Assembly: GCF_900109365.1 (NCBI RefSeq)
Contig: NZ_FNZR01000007.1
Location: 1-64,000, forward strand
DNA from: Parapedobacter koreensis
GTDB taxonomy: Bacteria; Bacteroidota; Bacteroidia; Sphingobacteriales; Sphingobacteriaceae
Length of the DNA: 64,000 nucleotides
Direction of reading: 5' to 3'
Below, piece after piece: positions 1-9,183 of the stretch; positions within the stretch are counted from its first letter, which is position 1, and every line of letters begins with the position of its first letter. Position numbers and translations under genes: made by a program. The notes under the pieces were generated by a model that worked only from the letters and a program-made list of their open reading frames with translations, was not told where the DNA came from and did not search any database.

Positions 1-194
1 AAGTTAGGGCAGCAGATGGAGCTTTTTAGCCAAAGGTATAACTCACGGCTTATTCTCATTGCTTGTCTTTATTCTTCTGAGTACAAACTAACGATTACAT
101 TTAAGTCCTGCAGTTTAATCCTTTTCTATTTGGAAAGTTAGGTTATCTAAGCAACTTGACTTTACGGTTTCCCGTACTATCCCGTTTTTATCCA

Positions 195-998
195 TCATTT
201 GTCTGAATATGGCCCCAAACAGCCTAGCCCCAAACTGTTATAACTCCCTATTCCACTGTTGTACACCAATTCCAAAGCGTCATTTAGCCCTTTCAGTTTC
301 AGCTTGAAGTTGTACCATCCCTTTACGGAGGTCTCCGCAGCAGAATTGGCTTTTATCTTCACCAACCTCGACTTGGGAGCACCGCCCGTGAAAATCACCG
401 AAGCTGATGCTTCGCCAAAAGCAGCCTCGGCCCCCTCTGTACCATAAATAGCCGCATACTTGCTCTTCCAATTACCCAATAAGATTGGAATAAACTCGGC
501 ATCCAACGGCGATAAGTAATAATGCTTACCCACTTCATCTTTTTTGCTGATCACCACGGGCGACAATAGTGAAAAGACCATCTCTGAAATAACCACAGGA
601 TCCTTTCCAGCAAACGGGCTGGCTAAGCTTTCCACCTGTATTACCCGAAACACCGCGCGGCTCCGACGATCAAACAACATCAGTTCCTGATCCTGAAACA
701 GACCCTTAATAAAATTTTCTGCCGCAACCGGAAGATGGAAACTTATCTGTAACCCAGCATCCATACCGGTAAGCAGCATACAGTCTCCTTGGGGCTTGAA
801 TGACACCTTGAAATCCGAAAAGGTAAACAGTTTGAACGTCTTATTACCAACGGGATAACCCTCATCGTGCAAAAATGTAGCGTATTCGCCATCAGCTTTT
901 GCCAGTATGCTGTATATTGCTCCTGTAAGCAGATACTGATACGAAAAAGGGATCTCCTTTTTCCCTCCAACATGCTGTAGTGATAGGTTGAAACGCAT
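195..998 (-). CDS. cas6: CRISPR-associated endoribonuclease Cas6
   Basis: 267 aa, within the usual Cas6 length. The C-terminus carries the family's glycine-rich loop (GIGSYNSLGLGC, about residues 250-261), and the N-terminus reads as the first RAMP/ferredoxin-like fold (MRFNLSLQH, then IPFSYQYLLTGAIYSIL). Cas6 cuts the CRISPR precursor transcript inside the repeats; its usual general-base histidine lies in the first domain, but I cannot assign it here with certainty. The ATG at 998 is the only sensible start. No other cas gene and no repeat array is visible in the window. The stop is 195 bases from the left edge, so the array or effector genes may lie just outside. The CRISPR type cannot be told from Cas6 alone. 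Confidence 0.85.
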   Translation of the reverse strand: MRFNLSLQHVGGKKEIPFSYQYLLTGAIYSILAKADGEYATFLHDEGYPVGNKTFKLFTFSDFKVSFKPQGDCMLLTGMDAGLQISFHLPVAAENFIKGLFQDQELMLFDRRSRAVFRVIQVESLASPFAGKDPVVISEMVFSLLSPVVISKKDEVGKHYYLSPLDAEFIPILLGNWKSKYAAIYGTEGAEAAFGEASASVIFTGGAPKSRLVKIKANSAAETSVKGWYNFKLKLKGLNDALELVYNSGIGSYNSLGLGCLGPYSDK

Positions 999-1160
999 AT
1001 AATGTATTTTGACGCAACCGCAAATGACAAAAGACCAAGAAAATCATCAGTGCTTATCCGGTCTAGGCTGCTATTATTGGTTAGCGTTAAAGATAAACGT
1101 TTCTGGATGACAACTCAAAACAATGTTGATAATTTTTACAATTCCTCAAGTGTCTACACT

Positions 1161-2471
1161 TTAGTCATGGGTTTGCCCATACGCCAGCAGCCCCCGTTCA
1201 TCGGGCCGCTCCATCGGATTCAGCTTCGGCCCGCAGAAGCTAATCATTCCGTCGCCCTCATACATGAAGACACCCGCTTGGTGGATGTATCCATATATTT
1301 CCTCCACCGGCGCTTGGTAGCAAACGGAAGCCGTCACACGCGGGCCATCCGGGACGCAATTCAGGTTTTCCACCTTGATGCCGTACCAGCGGCTCATATC
1401 GGCAACGAATTCGCGCAGCGGTGCATTTCGGTAGTGACGGGTCGCTTTCGTCCATACCAGCGCTTGCCCGATGTCCGTGCATCCCTCATGGGTCCGGGTC
1501 ATGATAGTTCCGTCTGCGGGCGTGCAGCAATTTTCATGGTGGACATATTCACCCGGGATGATTAGCTCTCTACCTTCTTTTGGCCCGCTTCCTTCCCGCG
1601 CAAACGCCACCAATCTCCCGTTCAGCAATACCGTTTTGGTATCCCGCCGTGTGGCCGACACCATGTATTCCCCTTCGCTGCTCTGCAACTGGCTGTTTGC
1701 CGTTTCGATAACCAGCCGCACCGGCCGCTGCGACTTTTCCTTTTCCCGTAGCTGCACCCAGGCTTGCCCCATCAGCCGTGCATAAGTGACCTCTTTGTCC
1801 ATGTTCCATAGCGGATAGTCGAGGCTCGAACCCGCATTGAGCCGGATATGGCTCCCATCGGGCAGTTGCACCACGCATTGCTGGTGGGCTGCCGTGACGA
1901 TGCGTATAGCCGGGTAGCCCACCGTGTCCGAAGCCATTGCCTCCCTTGTGGGTATCAACGCCAGCACACCATCCGGCTGGCGCCAGACTTCGATGTTTCG
2001 GATACGGCCCAACCTTCCCCTACTGCTCCGGTCTACCGTCAGGCTCGCCGTGTCGCCCCATTGCACCACGCAGGCAAACTCGGATGCAGGTAAATCGCCC
2101 GACGCGGTTATACTGGTGCAATCACCTAATCGGGCGCCATGATGCTCGGCTATGGTGTAATACACGATGCATCCCAAAAGCGCCAGTATACCCACTGTGC
2201 CTGCGGTTTTGCCCAACAGTACCATGGCTGATTTCCGCCGTCTCCAGCGGTCCGCCTTCGCCCGGATGCTGGCAAAGTCCGGTCGCCATTCCTTCAAGCG
2301 TACGCCGGGAAGGTCATCCAGCTCGCAGAGAACATCCACGGTCATACGGAACCATTCATCTTCATCATGGAGCTTTTCGGCCACCATCAATAGGGCATGC
2401 TCGGATTGGGTGAGCGTACCCTCCATGTCTTTCCTTATCAGCTCCTTTACATATTCGGCGTTTTGAATCAT
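1161..2471 (-). CDS. FecR-family anti-sigma factor
   Basis: 436 aa. An N-terminal cytoplasmic domain (about 1-80) is followed by one membrane segment (about 83-108, LLGKTAGTVGILALLGCIVYY), then a periplasmic FecR domain with the typical VQLPDGSHIRLNAGSSLDYP stretch, and a C-terminal region (about 345-420, RNAPLREFVADMSRWYGIKVE) that resembles the domain contacting TonB-dependent transporters. Such proteins hold an ECF sigma factor at the membrane and release it when the cognate outer-membrane transporter is occupied. The sigma gene lies immediately upstream, 38 bases away and on the same strand, so the two form a two-gene operon. The likely client is the SusC/SusD transporter 2-6 kb away, which is an inference from proximity. 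Confidence 0.9.
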   Translation of the reverse strand: MIQNAEYVKELIRKDMEGTLTQSEHALLMVAEKLHDEDEWFRMTVDVLCELDDLPGVRLKEWRPDFASIRAKADRWRRRKSAMVLLGKTAGTVGILALLGCIVYYTIAEHHGARLGDCTSITASGDLPASEFACVVQWGDTASLTVDRSSRGRLGRIRNIEVWRQPDGVLALIPTREAMASDTVGYPAIRIVTAAHQQCVVQLPDGSHIRLNAGSSLDYPLWNMDKEVTYARLMGQAWVQLREKEKSQRPVRLVIETANSQLQSSEGEYMVSATRRDTKTVLLNGRLVAFAREGSGPKEGRELIIPGEYVHHENCCTPADGTIMTRTHEGCTDIGQALVWTKATRHYRNAPLREFVADMSRWYGIKVENLNCVPDGPRVTASVCYQAPVEEIYGYIHQAGVFMYEGDGMISFCGPKLNPMERPDERGLLAYGQTHD

Positions 2472-2509
2472 GGCGATTAGTTGTTGCTAAAGTCTTTGTT
2501 GCATTTTGG

Positions 2510-3118
2510 TCACATCAGCAGTGAATTTACCCGGTTTACCAATTTATTGGCAATGGTCTTCAGTGCGCTGGTGAGCTGGTTCTTTACCGTTTGCAGCGTG
2601 GTACCGTGCCGCTGGGCTATCTCACGGTTGTCCAGCCCGCCGAGCCAGCGCTTCAGTACCACCTCCCGTTGCCGGGGTGGTAATTGGTCGATGACCTCCA
2701 TCATGTATTGTTCCAGCTCCGCTATTTCGATTTTTGCATCTGCGGGCGTCCCTCCTGGCAGTTCGTAGTGACGGTCTGCCAGCGGCTCGTTGTAGTCAGC
2801 AGCCTTTAGCTGGCTGGCGATGCTTTTTCGGATCCGGTTTCGCGTGATGCCAAACATCCACAGTTCAGGGTCTACTTTCTTCGCAATTTCCTCCCGCCTT
2901 GCCCACATTACTTCCAATACCTCGGAGATGATTTCATTCACCCGAGGGTCAGGACTGGCCGCCACCTTCAGGATATAGCGTTCGAGTTTCCCTTTGTAGC
3001 GGTCATAGATGGCATCCAGCGCTGGTTTGTGGTGTTCGCCCAATTGTTTGAAGAGGTCCGTTTTCGTTAGGTCGGTGTTTCTTTTCATGAGTAACTGGTT
3101 TAATGGGATAGCCGCCAT
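2510..3118 (-). CDS. ECF sigma-70 family RNA polymerase sigma factor
   Basis: 202 aa from the ATG at 3118; an internal ATG at 3088 (MKRNTDLTKTD) is an alternative start. Region 2 lies at about 45-105 and region 4 at about 150-195, where PPRQREVVLKRW is followed by the helix-turn-helix DNREIAQRHGTTLQTVKNQL. This is the usual architecture of Bacteroidota FecI-like sigma factors. It is the first gene of the pair with the downstream FecR protein. A good -7/-33 promoter match lies about 130 bases upstream. Expected role: transcription of an outer-membrane transporter operon in response to its substrate. Confidence 0.9.
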   Translation of the reverse strand: MAAIPLNQLLMKRNTDLTKTDLFKQLGEHHKPALDAIYDRYKGKLERYILKVAASPDPRVNEIISEVLEVMWARREEIAKKVDPELWMFGITRNRIRKSIASQLKAADYNEPLADRHYELPGGTPADAKIEIAELEQYMMEVIDQLPPRQREVVLKRWLGGLDNREIAQRHGTTLQTVKNQLTSALKTIANKLVNRVNSLLM

Positions 3119-3512
3119 AGATCAATAAAAAATATAACTCTGTTTTACAGCTATTTACATAAAAAAATTAATTTACTATGGTACAGAATACCCGTTTTGG
3201 GTAGTTCGGTATAGAAAGGAGGAAAAAGTAGATTGTAAGTTAAAGCAGAGCAAACATAGCAAAGAAATCCTAAAAAACAAACAAAAAAATCAAATAACAA
3301 AATGATTTAGAGGACATTACAAAAAAAACGTAGTGGTTATACCGTATTGTCCATTGGATGGCTGTGCAATGCGGCCATGGGAGAATTGCCATGCCCTCTA
3401 TTTCACGATAACAAGCTACCGGGATACGATTAAAGTAGACCCAGATCCCGTGGTATGGCCGGTCGCCGTGGTGGCTACGGCGGCCCGCCATTTTTGACAA
3501 AGTAACAAGATA
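3119..3512. other. intergenic region between the sigma gene and the MauE-like gene
   Basis: About 390 bases between divergently oriented genes. It holds the sigma-operon promoter and, presumably, the plus-strand promoter of the MauE-like gene. A plus-strand open frame runs from about 3306 to the stop before 3500 (KKNVVVIPYCPLDGC). It lacks an ATG start and resembles nothing I recognise, so I do not call it a gene. Confidence 0.4.
3251..3280 (-). promoter_or_regulatory. Bacteroidota-type promoter of the sigma/FecR operon
   Basis: On the minus strand a -7 element TATGTTTG (3258-3251) matches TAnnTTTG exactly, and a TTG -33 element (3280-3278) sits 19 bases upstream of it, which is the usual spacing. 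It points at the sigma factor gene, leaving a leader of roughly 130 nt. Confidence 0.55.
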
Positions 3513-3977
3513 ATGAAACATACCGGAACCTTACAATGCATCGCTTACGCCTTCATCGCCCTGTGGGGCTATGCAGGCAGCATCAAGCTCATCCATTGGG
3601 TGCAGAGCCGGGCAGAAATGCATAAACAACCCTTCCCAGCATGGGTTGCAGACATCCTGTTCTGGGCGATCCCGTTCGCGGAGCTGGGCATCGTGGCCTT
3701 GCTGCTCGTCCCGAAGCTACGGGTATGGGGGTTGAGGGCCTCCCTGGCATTAATCACCCTATTTACGCTATACCTTGCCCTTGTGTTGGGCAGGGCTTTC
3801 GGCTCCATCCCATGCGCCTGCGGGGGCATCCTTAGCGGTATGGGCCATGCCGAACACCTAGCATTCAACAGCCTATTTACCATCCTTGGATGTACCGCGA
3901 TGGTACTGACCCATAAAAGCAGACACAGGGCTTTCGCGAAGCCCCGATGTCCGCAGGAAGGAGGTGCGCACATTTAG
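3513..3977 (+). CDS. MauE-like DoxX-superfamily membrane protein
   Basis: 154 aa with about four membrane segments (about 8-26, 46-66, 73-95, 115-133). A CACGG motif at 101-105 follows the third segment, as in Bacteroidota proteins annotated with the MauE (methylamine utilisation) domain. MauE is thought to help disulfide handling or maturation of periplasmic proteins. In this group it recurs beside TlpA-like thioredoxins and SusC/SusD pairs, as here, although it is on the opposite strand to the TlpA-SusC-SusD operon. The cysteine pair would suit a thiol relay with TlpA, but that is inference. Confidence 0.75.
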   Translation: MKHTGTLQCIAYAFIALWGYAGSIKLIHWVQSRAEMHKQPFPAWVADILFWAIPFAELGIVALLLVPKLRVWGLRASLALITLFTLYLALVLGRAFGSIPCACGGILSGMGHAEHLAFNSLFTILGCTAMVLTHKSRHRAFAKPRCPQEGGAHI

Positions 3978-4132
3978 GAGATGAGCCAGCCGCGCAGGGC
4001 GCCAGCCTGCCCTGTGAAGATAAAACGGAGCAATCCGGCTGCTGCGGGCAGAAGGGGCAGTATGCCGGCAGGTCATGTGCAAGGACCTGCGGAAATCATG
4101 CGCATGCGAACGTTTTTAATAATTTTTCAATC

Positions 4133-4459
4133 ATGATTAATATGCTTAAAAACAAGGTAGACTTCACCGGCGTTGCGGTGCTGTTGCTTGCCTTCTTCGT
4201 AGCTGTGGGTTTCAAGGCCCCGACGATGCGGCAACAACCACAGTGGTATGGCGTGGAAGATACTGGCAGCACTCCCGGAAATCCCCAGAACCAGCAAATT
4301 GGGGAGGCACTGGATGAAGAACCGACCGGTGATTGTAATACGTTTCCCGGTGTTATCTGTGCCATCGAATTGGACCTCGATGGAGGAACACCTCCCTCAA
4401 CGGTGCATGAAGCCCAGCAAATGGGCGTCACTACCGGAAACAGCCGCCAACGGCAATAA
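4133..4459 (+). CDS. small exported protein, DUF6520-like
   Basis: About 108 aa from the ATG at 4133 (MINMLKNKVDFTG); a second ATG is at 4142. The frame stays open far upstream, but that part is low-complexity and overlaps the end of the MauE-like gene, so the internal start is preferred. A single N-terminal hydrophobic stretch (VAVLLLAFFVAVGF) is followed by a polar tail with two cysteines (GDCNTF, GVICAIE). Small proteins of this design commonly follow MauE-like genes in Sphingobacteriaceae. Function is unknown; it is probably periplasmic and co-transcribed with the preceding gene. Confidence 0.6.
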   Translation: MINMLKNKVDFTGVAVLLLAFFVAVGFKAPTMRQQPQWYGVEDTGSTPGNPQNQQIGEALDEEPTGDCNTFPGVICAIELDLDGGTPPSTVHEAQQMGVTTGNSRQRQ

Positions 4460-4506
4460 TAACTGAATTGGATAGTATGTATCCCCTGAACAGGGTCAGC
4501 CTTGCT

Positions 4507-4547
4507 AACCAGCAGCGCCATCCTTTGAAGGACGGCGCTGTTGGTTT
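4507..4547. terminator. bidirectional terminator hairpin between converging genes
   Basis: AACCAGCAGCGCCATCC pairs with GGACGGCGCTGTTGGTTT across a short loop. It lies between the stop of the plus-strand small protein (4459) and the stop of the minus-strand SusD gene (4554), so it can end both transcripts. Confidence 0.6.
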
Positions 4548-4553
4548 ATCCCA

Positions 4554-5945
4554 TCATCGCGCGTTCTGCACGAGATGGTTCAGCGACACCTCGTTTTCCG
4601 GAATGGGCCATACCCATTTATTATCCATTGGAGGCAGTTCGTACCGATCGCCCTCGATATGCCTGACCAGCGTGGTGGCCAATTCCGGTTCCCTGTTCAG
4701 CCTCCGCAGATCTTCCCAGCGCACGCCGCGCATGTAAAGTTCTTTTCTACGTTCCATCAAGACAACCTGTAACGCTTCAGCCGGTGTCCCGGCCGTCAGG
4801 GGTTGCAGGGTCCCGGCTTTATAGCGGTGCAAACGCAGGTTATACACCACGTCCATAGCCTGCTGGACTGCACCCTGTCTTGCAAGGCATTCCGCTTTGA
4901 TCAACATCGCCTCCTCCGCACTGAAACCCGTAAAAAAATTGGCCAGTCCCTGACCCATATATGAACCGACAAAAATCCGCTTGCCATCCGGAGCATTGAA
5001 AAAATACACCTTCAAGCGGAGATCATTCGCATCAAACGCTTTCAGCAGCGTGGTATCCGCATCAAAACGGTTCGGGCCGATGATACCCCCCACGGCTTTC
5101 TTTGAAATGAATATGACTGCTGGATTCCCGGCGGCATGGGGTTGGAATACACTTTCATACTGGCTGGACACCGCAGTATCCAGTTGGTTATAGTCAATAA
5201 GATCACCCCGTTCTTCCAATACCCGGTCAGCAAACTCCAATGCCCGGTCGTAATCGGCCATCTGCAGGTAAACACGCGCCAGTAGTGCATGTACGGCAGC
5301 TTTGCTGGGCAGGAATATGTTTCCACCATTGTCCCACTCCAGACCGGAAGCATCATGCAGATCCGTCAATATGCGGTCGTAGACCGCCGCCAATGACGGG
5401 CGGCCATACGATGTGGACACGTCATAATCAAGGCGTAAAGGCACGCCCAAATCCGTCGAGGCCGTGGTTGGATCATAGGTTGGACAAAAGAGCTGGGCCA
5501 GCTTGTAAAAATTCCAAGCACGGTGGAAGAGGGCGCTCCCCTTCACCAGGTTCCATTGGTTGGTTTCACCGGGAGACGGTTCGATGCGCTGCACATCCAG
5601 CGCAAGGTTGGCATACAGAATCTTTTCGTAGGCCTCATTCCAGTCGCGGATTTCCTGATGTTCATACACGTCGTCCGCCCACACATAGGCATTCTTATGA
5701 AAGGGGGTATATAATGAACCGGAAACGAGGCTCGCGTAATCCGCCACGAAATATTCATCGGCACCCAGAAAAGCCAGATCATCGGAAGTATGGTACATCG
5801 CATCCCTGGCGAGGATTGCGGCATAATCCGCGATGGTTGCGGGCACGACCTGATTAGCATCCCGCTTTACATCAAGGAAACCCTCGCCGCAGGAGCACAG
5901 TATCACTGTAATGAGAAGTATGGCAATATTGTTTAACTGTTTCAT
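4554..5945 (-). CDS. RagB/SusD-family outer-membrane lipoprotein
   Basis: 463 aa. The N-terminus is a lipoprotein signal (LLITVILCSCGEGFLDV) with the likely lipidated cysteine at 19, followed by the typical SusD start. The middle has TPR-like helices (YEKILYANLALDVQRI, HRAWNFYKLAQLF, LLARVYLQMADYDRALEFADRVL). The end carries the conserved MERRKELYMRGVRWEDLRRL element and a VWPIPENEV close. SusD proteins are the surface lids of SusC channels and capture the ligand. The gene is 28 bases downstream of susC in the same operon. No carbohydrate-active enzyme lies nearby, so the substrate need not be a glycan; a peptide or other oligomer is possible. Confidence 0.95.
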   Translation of the reverse strand: MKQLNNIAILLITVILCSCGEGFLDVKRDANQVVPATIADYAAILARDAMYHTSDDLAFLGADEYFVADYASLVSGSLYTPFHKNAYVWADDVYEHQEIRDWNEAYEKILYANLALDVQRIEPSPGETNQWNLVKGSALFHRAWNFYKLAQLFCPTYDPTTASTDLGVPLRLDYDVSTSYGRPSLAAVYDRILTDLHDASGLEWDNGGNIFLPSKAAVHALLARVYLQMADYDRALEFADRVLEERGDLIDYNQLDTAVSSQYESVFQPHAAGNPAVIFISKKAVGGIIGPNRFDADTTLLKAFDANDLRLKVYFFNAPDGKRIFVGSYMGQGLANFFTGFSAEEAMLIKAECLARQGAVQQAMDVVYNLRLHRYKAGTLQPLTAGTPAEALQVVLMERRKELYMRGVRWEDLRRLNREPELATTLVRHIEGDRYELPPMDNKWVWPIPENEVSLNHLVQNAR

Positions 5946-5973
5946 TGTTTTTTTTTCTTCAGTTCATCGGTTG

Positions 5974-8900
5974 TCAGAAATCCATTTGCACGCCGATCGC
6001 AAACGTACGCGGCGCGGCGAAGTCGGCATTGGGGTAGTCCGGGTCGATACCGTTTTTATTGGCCCGCCATAGGATACCCAGGTTGCGCGCATAGGCATAT
6101 AACCGAATGTGCCGAAGGGGCAAGCGATCCATATATTTTTGCGGCAATGTGAAGCCCACGTTTATATCTTGCAGGCGGATATGGTCTGCGTTTGTAATCA
6201 ACGTTTCGGACAATTCATAAACCGATGCCATGTAACTATCGACCGGTGGGGCATGATGCACCGGTACACTCGTCCATTGTTCATCCCCGGGCTGCTGCCA
6301 CCGCTTCAGGTAATCCATGTGGTAATTCAGGGAGGATATATACGCTGCACCCGGTACCGAGGATTTACGCCTGAACACATAGCCCGTCTTCCAGGCCAGC
6401 AATACAGAGACCGAAAGGCCTTTCCATGACACATCATTCCTTAACGAACCGTAAAAAGGCGGTACGGATACACCGGCTGCCATGAGGTTACCGACGCTGT
6501 AATAAGTGCCATAGTCGTCGCTTTTCACGCCATCAACATAAATAAGCGGCATGCCGGTATCGTGTTCCAAACCGTTCCAAGGGAACGCGTAGACCGCGTC
6601 CCGGCTTCTTCCGGGTACAGGTACCGAAGGGCTATTGGTATAGTGGTACACTTGGCTGGTCTCCGCAGTATGGTATCCTGTCACCCGATTACGCACGTAG
6701 TTGAGCAACAGCGTGCTGGTCCATTGGAAAGCACCGCGTATGTTATGTGAAGCAAGCTGTACGTCCAGTCCTTGTGTGCGCAGGTTGGCGTAATTAATGA
6801 GGTTGGTGGCACTGGCCGTCCCACCGGTAATGATACCGGTACTTGGTGGTAGGTAGTCTTCGCCGATAAGGTCCTTGGCATCTTTTGCATAATAATCTAT
6901 GGTACCGCTGATTCGGCGGCCCTTCGTGGCAAAATCCACAGCGAGGTTCAGGGTATTGACCTGTTCCCAGCGCAGGGAGGGGTTGCCTGCGCTGATCACA
7001 TTTGCCCAATTGAGGCCCGAATTGGCATCGCTGCCAAAATGCCGGATTGTAGGAAACACGCTCACCTGTTTATTGACATTGCCGCTACTGCCATACGTGG
7101 CCCTCATCCGTAGGTAGGGCAGCCAATCGATGCGGTAGAACGGTTCCTTTCCGGCTTCCCAGCTTGCTCCCAGCGACCACAGCGGTGTGCCCTTCTGGTT
7201 GGTCTTTACCCCGAAAAGGTTACTGCCGTCCCAGCGGGCAGAGCCGGATAAAACATACCGGTCGCGGTAGGTATAACTCGCATTGCCAAAATAGGAAAGG
7301 TAGCGATCCGTGAAGCGCCTGCGCGTGCTGGATGGCTGCGGGATTCGTGCCCGCCCCGTAGGGCGAACGGTGTAATTCTCCACGTAATCATAATAGGCCG
7401 TCCCGGTGAGTAGGGAGGGATCGTAATCATACATCGTATAGCCCGGGAAAATATGCTGTACATATTCCCTGATTTCACCGCCGCCAAGTGCCGAGATGGC
7501 GTGGTCGCCAATGGACCGGACGAAGTTGAGCTGCGCCCTACCTGAATGGCTAACTGCCTCTGCAGGGTTGCCCATGGAGAAAATCGCTGCGTGGGGGATG
7601 ATGTACGAACCGTTTCCCTGCGTGAAGCGGTTTACCATATCACGCACATAATAGCTGTCTTCATGGTACAGGCTGCTGCCTTCGCTGCGCGCGCGTACAT
7701 ACTGGTAGGAGACATTCACATCGAAGTGTTGCAGGAAGCTGTAGCGTAGTCCACCGTTGAGCCGCATTTCGTTACTGCCGGAACGGTTGTCGGCCAAAGC
7801 CACCTCATCCAGCGGCCGGTACTGCCAGTCGAGCAAGCCGTCGATGTCAGCCCGGATGACGTACGCCAGCCGGTAATCTTTCACAATGGGAAGGTTGTTG
7901 CCGGCATTGTCTTTCAGGCGGGTATAAGGTGACAAGCCCAACTGCGTCTCGCGGGCGGCCAAATCGCCAAGCGCGAGGCCGTTGTTTTCTGCCCGTTGCT
8001 GTGTATACCACACCCCTGCGGTCAGCTCCATCCCTTTCAGCGGCCGGAAGGTATTTTGCAGGCTGAGGTTTAGCCGGTTATTGCCGTCGCCTATGACGTG
8101 GCTGCGGTTTTTGTCGTATCCGGCCGATAAATAGTAAACATTCGTCTGTCCACCGCCCTGCACGCCAAGGGCGTACTGCTGGTACACCGAAGGCTGGTAG
8201 AGGTACTTCAACGCTTCGTCCCGCACTTCCGTATTACGAAAGGAAGATTCCTTTAACAGGAAATCAGCCTCGCTGATCCAACCGCTGTCGCGGGCGATGA
8301 GCAGCTCCACGTACTGGGGAAAAGGGCGTTGCTGGGCCGATTCGAGGTAATATCCGCCGTGCTCATACTTATCTTTCTCAAGCTGTAGGACCACATTACT
8401 CGGCAGGCGGTTCTGCGAATAAAACAGGTTGGGTTTCTCCCCCACAGATACGTTGCTATTGAGTGATATCCTTGCCTGCTGTCCATAGCCGCCCCGTTTG
8501 GTCGTGATGACGATGACCCCGTTGCCGGCACGGGCACCCCATATGCTTGCAGCAGCGGCGTCCTTCAATACCGTGATGCTCTCGACGTCGTTGGGGTTGA
8601 TGGTATTGATATCGCCCTCATAAGGAAAGTTATCCACCACGATGAGGGGCGTTCCATCCGACTGGATGGTGGCCAGCCCCCGAATGCGGATATCGGATGC
8701 CGAGGTGCCGTTGGCCTCCGTGAACTGCACGCCCGAGGCGATGCCTTCAAGGCGTTGCAGAATGCTGCCGCCCACCGCACGGTTGAGTGTCTTGCCGTCT
8801 ATATGGGTAAAACTTCCGGTAACCCGTTCAGGTGGCACCCGGTAGAAGCCCGTATTGATTTCAACCTCTTCAAGTGTGTTATCGTCGGGCAAAAGCACAA

Positions 8901-9165
8901 TGGCCAAGGGGCCTGTCGTGGATGGGCCAACAGGCAGGCGTTGCTCGGCATAGCCCACAAAGCGTACCAGCAGGGTATCGCTTGTGGCGGGCATGGGGAG
9001 CGAAAACCGGCCGTCATTACCGGACTGTGCCATATGAACGCTATTCAGCAGTCTTAAGGTAGCCCCGGCCAACGGCTGGCCGGATTGCGAGGAGACGCGC
9101 CCGCCAAGTTGGGCAAACGACGGGCAGGCCCATAGCGCGAGGGCCAGGATATAAACGTATTTCAT
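5974..9165 (-). CDS. SusC/RagA-family TonB-linked outer-membrane transporter
   Basis: 1063 aa. A signal peptide (about 1-18, ending SFAQ) is followed directly by a carboxypeptidase-regulatory-like domain (about 20-95), a plug domain (about 115-225, with GLATIQSDGTPLIVVDNFPY and GARAGNGVIVITTKRG), and a 22-strand barrel ending in ...FAIGVQMDF with the expected terminal aromatic. It imports an oligomeric ligand using TonB energy. There is no N-terminal STN domain, which is the part that normally talks to a FecR anti-sigma factor, although a sigma/FecR pair lies next door. The gene sits between the TlpA-like gene (18 bases upstream) and susD. Confidence 0.95.
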   Translation of the reverse strand: MKYVYILALALWACPSFAQLGGRVSSQSGQPLAGATLRLLNSVHMAQSGNDGRFSLPMPATSDTLLVRFVGYAEQRLPVGPSTTGPLAIVLLPDDNTLEEVEINTGFYRVPPERVTGSFTHIDGKTLNRAVGGSILQRLEGIASGVQFTEANGTSASDIRIRGLATIQSDGTPLIVVDNFPYEGDINTINPNDVESITVLKDAAAASIWGARAGNGVIVITTKRGGYGQQARISLNSNVSVGEKPNLFYSQNRLPSNVVLQLEKDKYEHGGYYLESAQQRPFPQYVELLIARDSGWISEADFLLKESSFRNTEVRDEALKYLYQPSVYQQYALGVQGGGQTNVYYLSAGYDKNRSHVIGDGNNRLNLSLQNTFRPLKGMELTAGVWYTQQRAENNGLALGDLAARETQLGLSPYTRLKDNAGNNLPIVKDYRLAYVIRADIDGLLDWQYRPLDEVALADNRSGSNEMRLNGGLRYSFLQHFDVNVSYQYVRARSEGSSLYHEDSYYVRDMVNRFTQGNGSYIIPHAAIFSMGNPAEAVSHSGRAQLNFVRSIGDHAISALGGGEIREYVQHIFPGYTMYDYDPSLLTGTAYYDYVENYTVRPTGRARIPQPSSTRRRFTDRYLSYFGNASYTYRDRYVLSGSARWDGSNLFGVKTNQKGTPLWSLGASWEAGKEPFYRIDWLPYLRMRATYGSSGNVNKQVSVFPTIRHFGSDANSGLNWANVISAGNPSLRWEQVNTLNLAVDFATKGRRISGTIDYYAKDAKDLIGEDYLPPSTGIITGGTASATNLINYANLRTQGLDVQLASHNIRGAFQWTSTLLLNYVRNRVTGYHTAETSQVYHYTNSPSVPVPGRSRDAVYAFPWNGLEHDTGMPLIYVDGVKSDDYGTYYSVGNLMAAGVSVPPFYGSLRNDVSWKGLSVSVLLAWKTGYVFRRKSSVPGAAYISSLNYHMDYLKRWQQPGDEQWTSVPVHHAPPVDSYMASVYELSETLITNADHIRLQDINVGFTLPQKYMDRLPLRHIRLYAYARNLGILWRANKNGIDPDYPNADFAAPRTFAIGVQMDF

Positions 9166-9183
9166 TTCGGTTTTTGAATTTGA

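Noticed and set aside
3270-3521. Minus-strand open frame of 83 residues
   Set aside because: Its start overlaps the MauE-like gene's 5' end and its translation looks random; it spans the sigma promoter.
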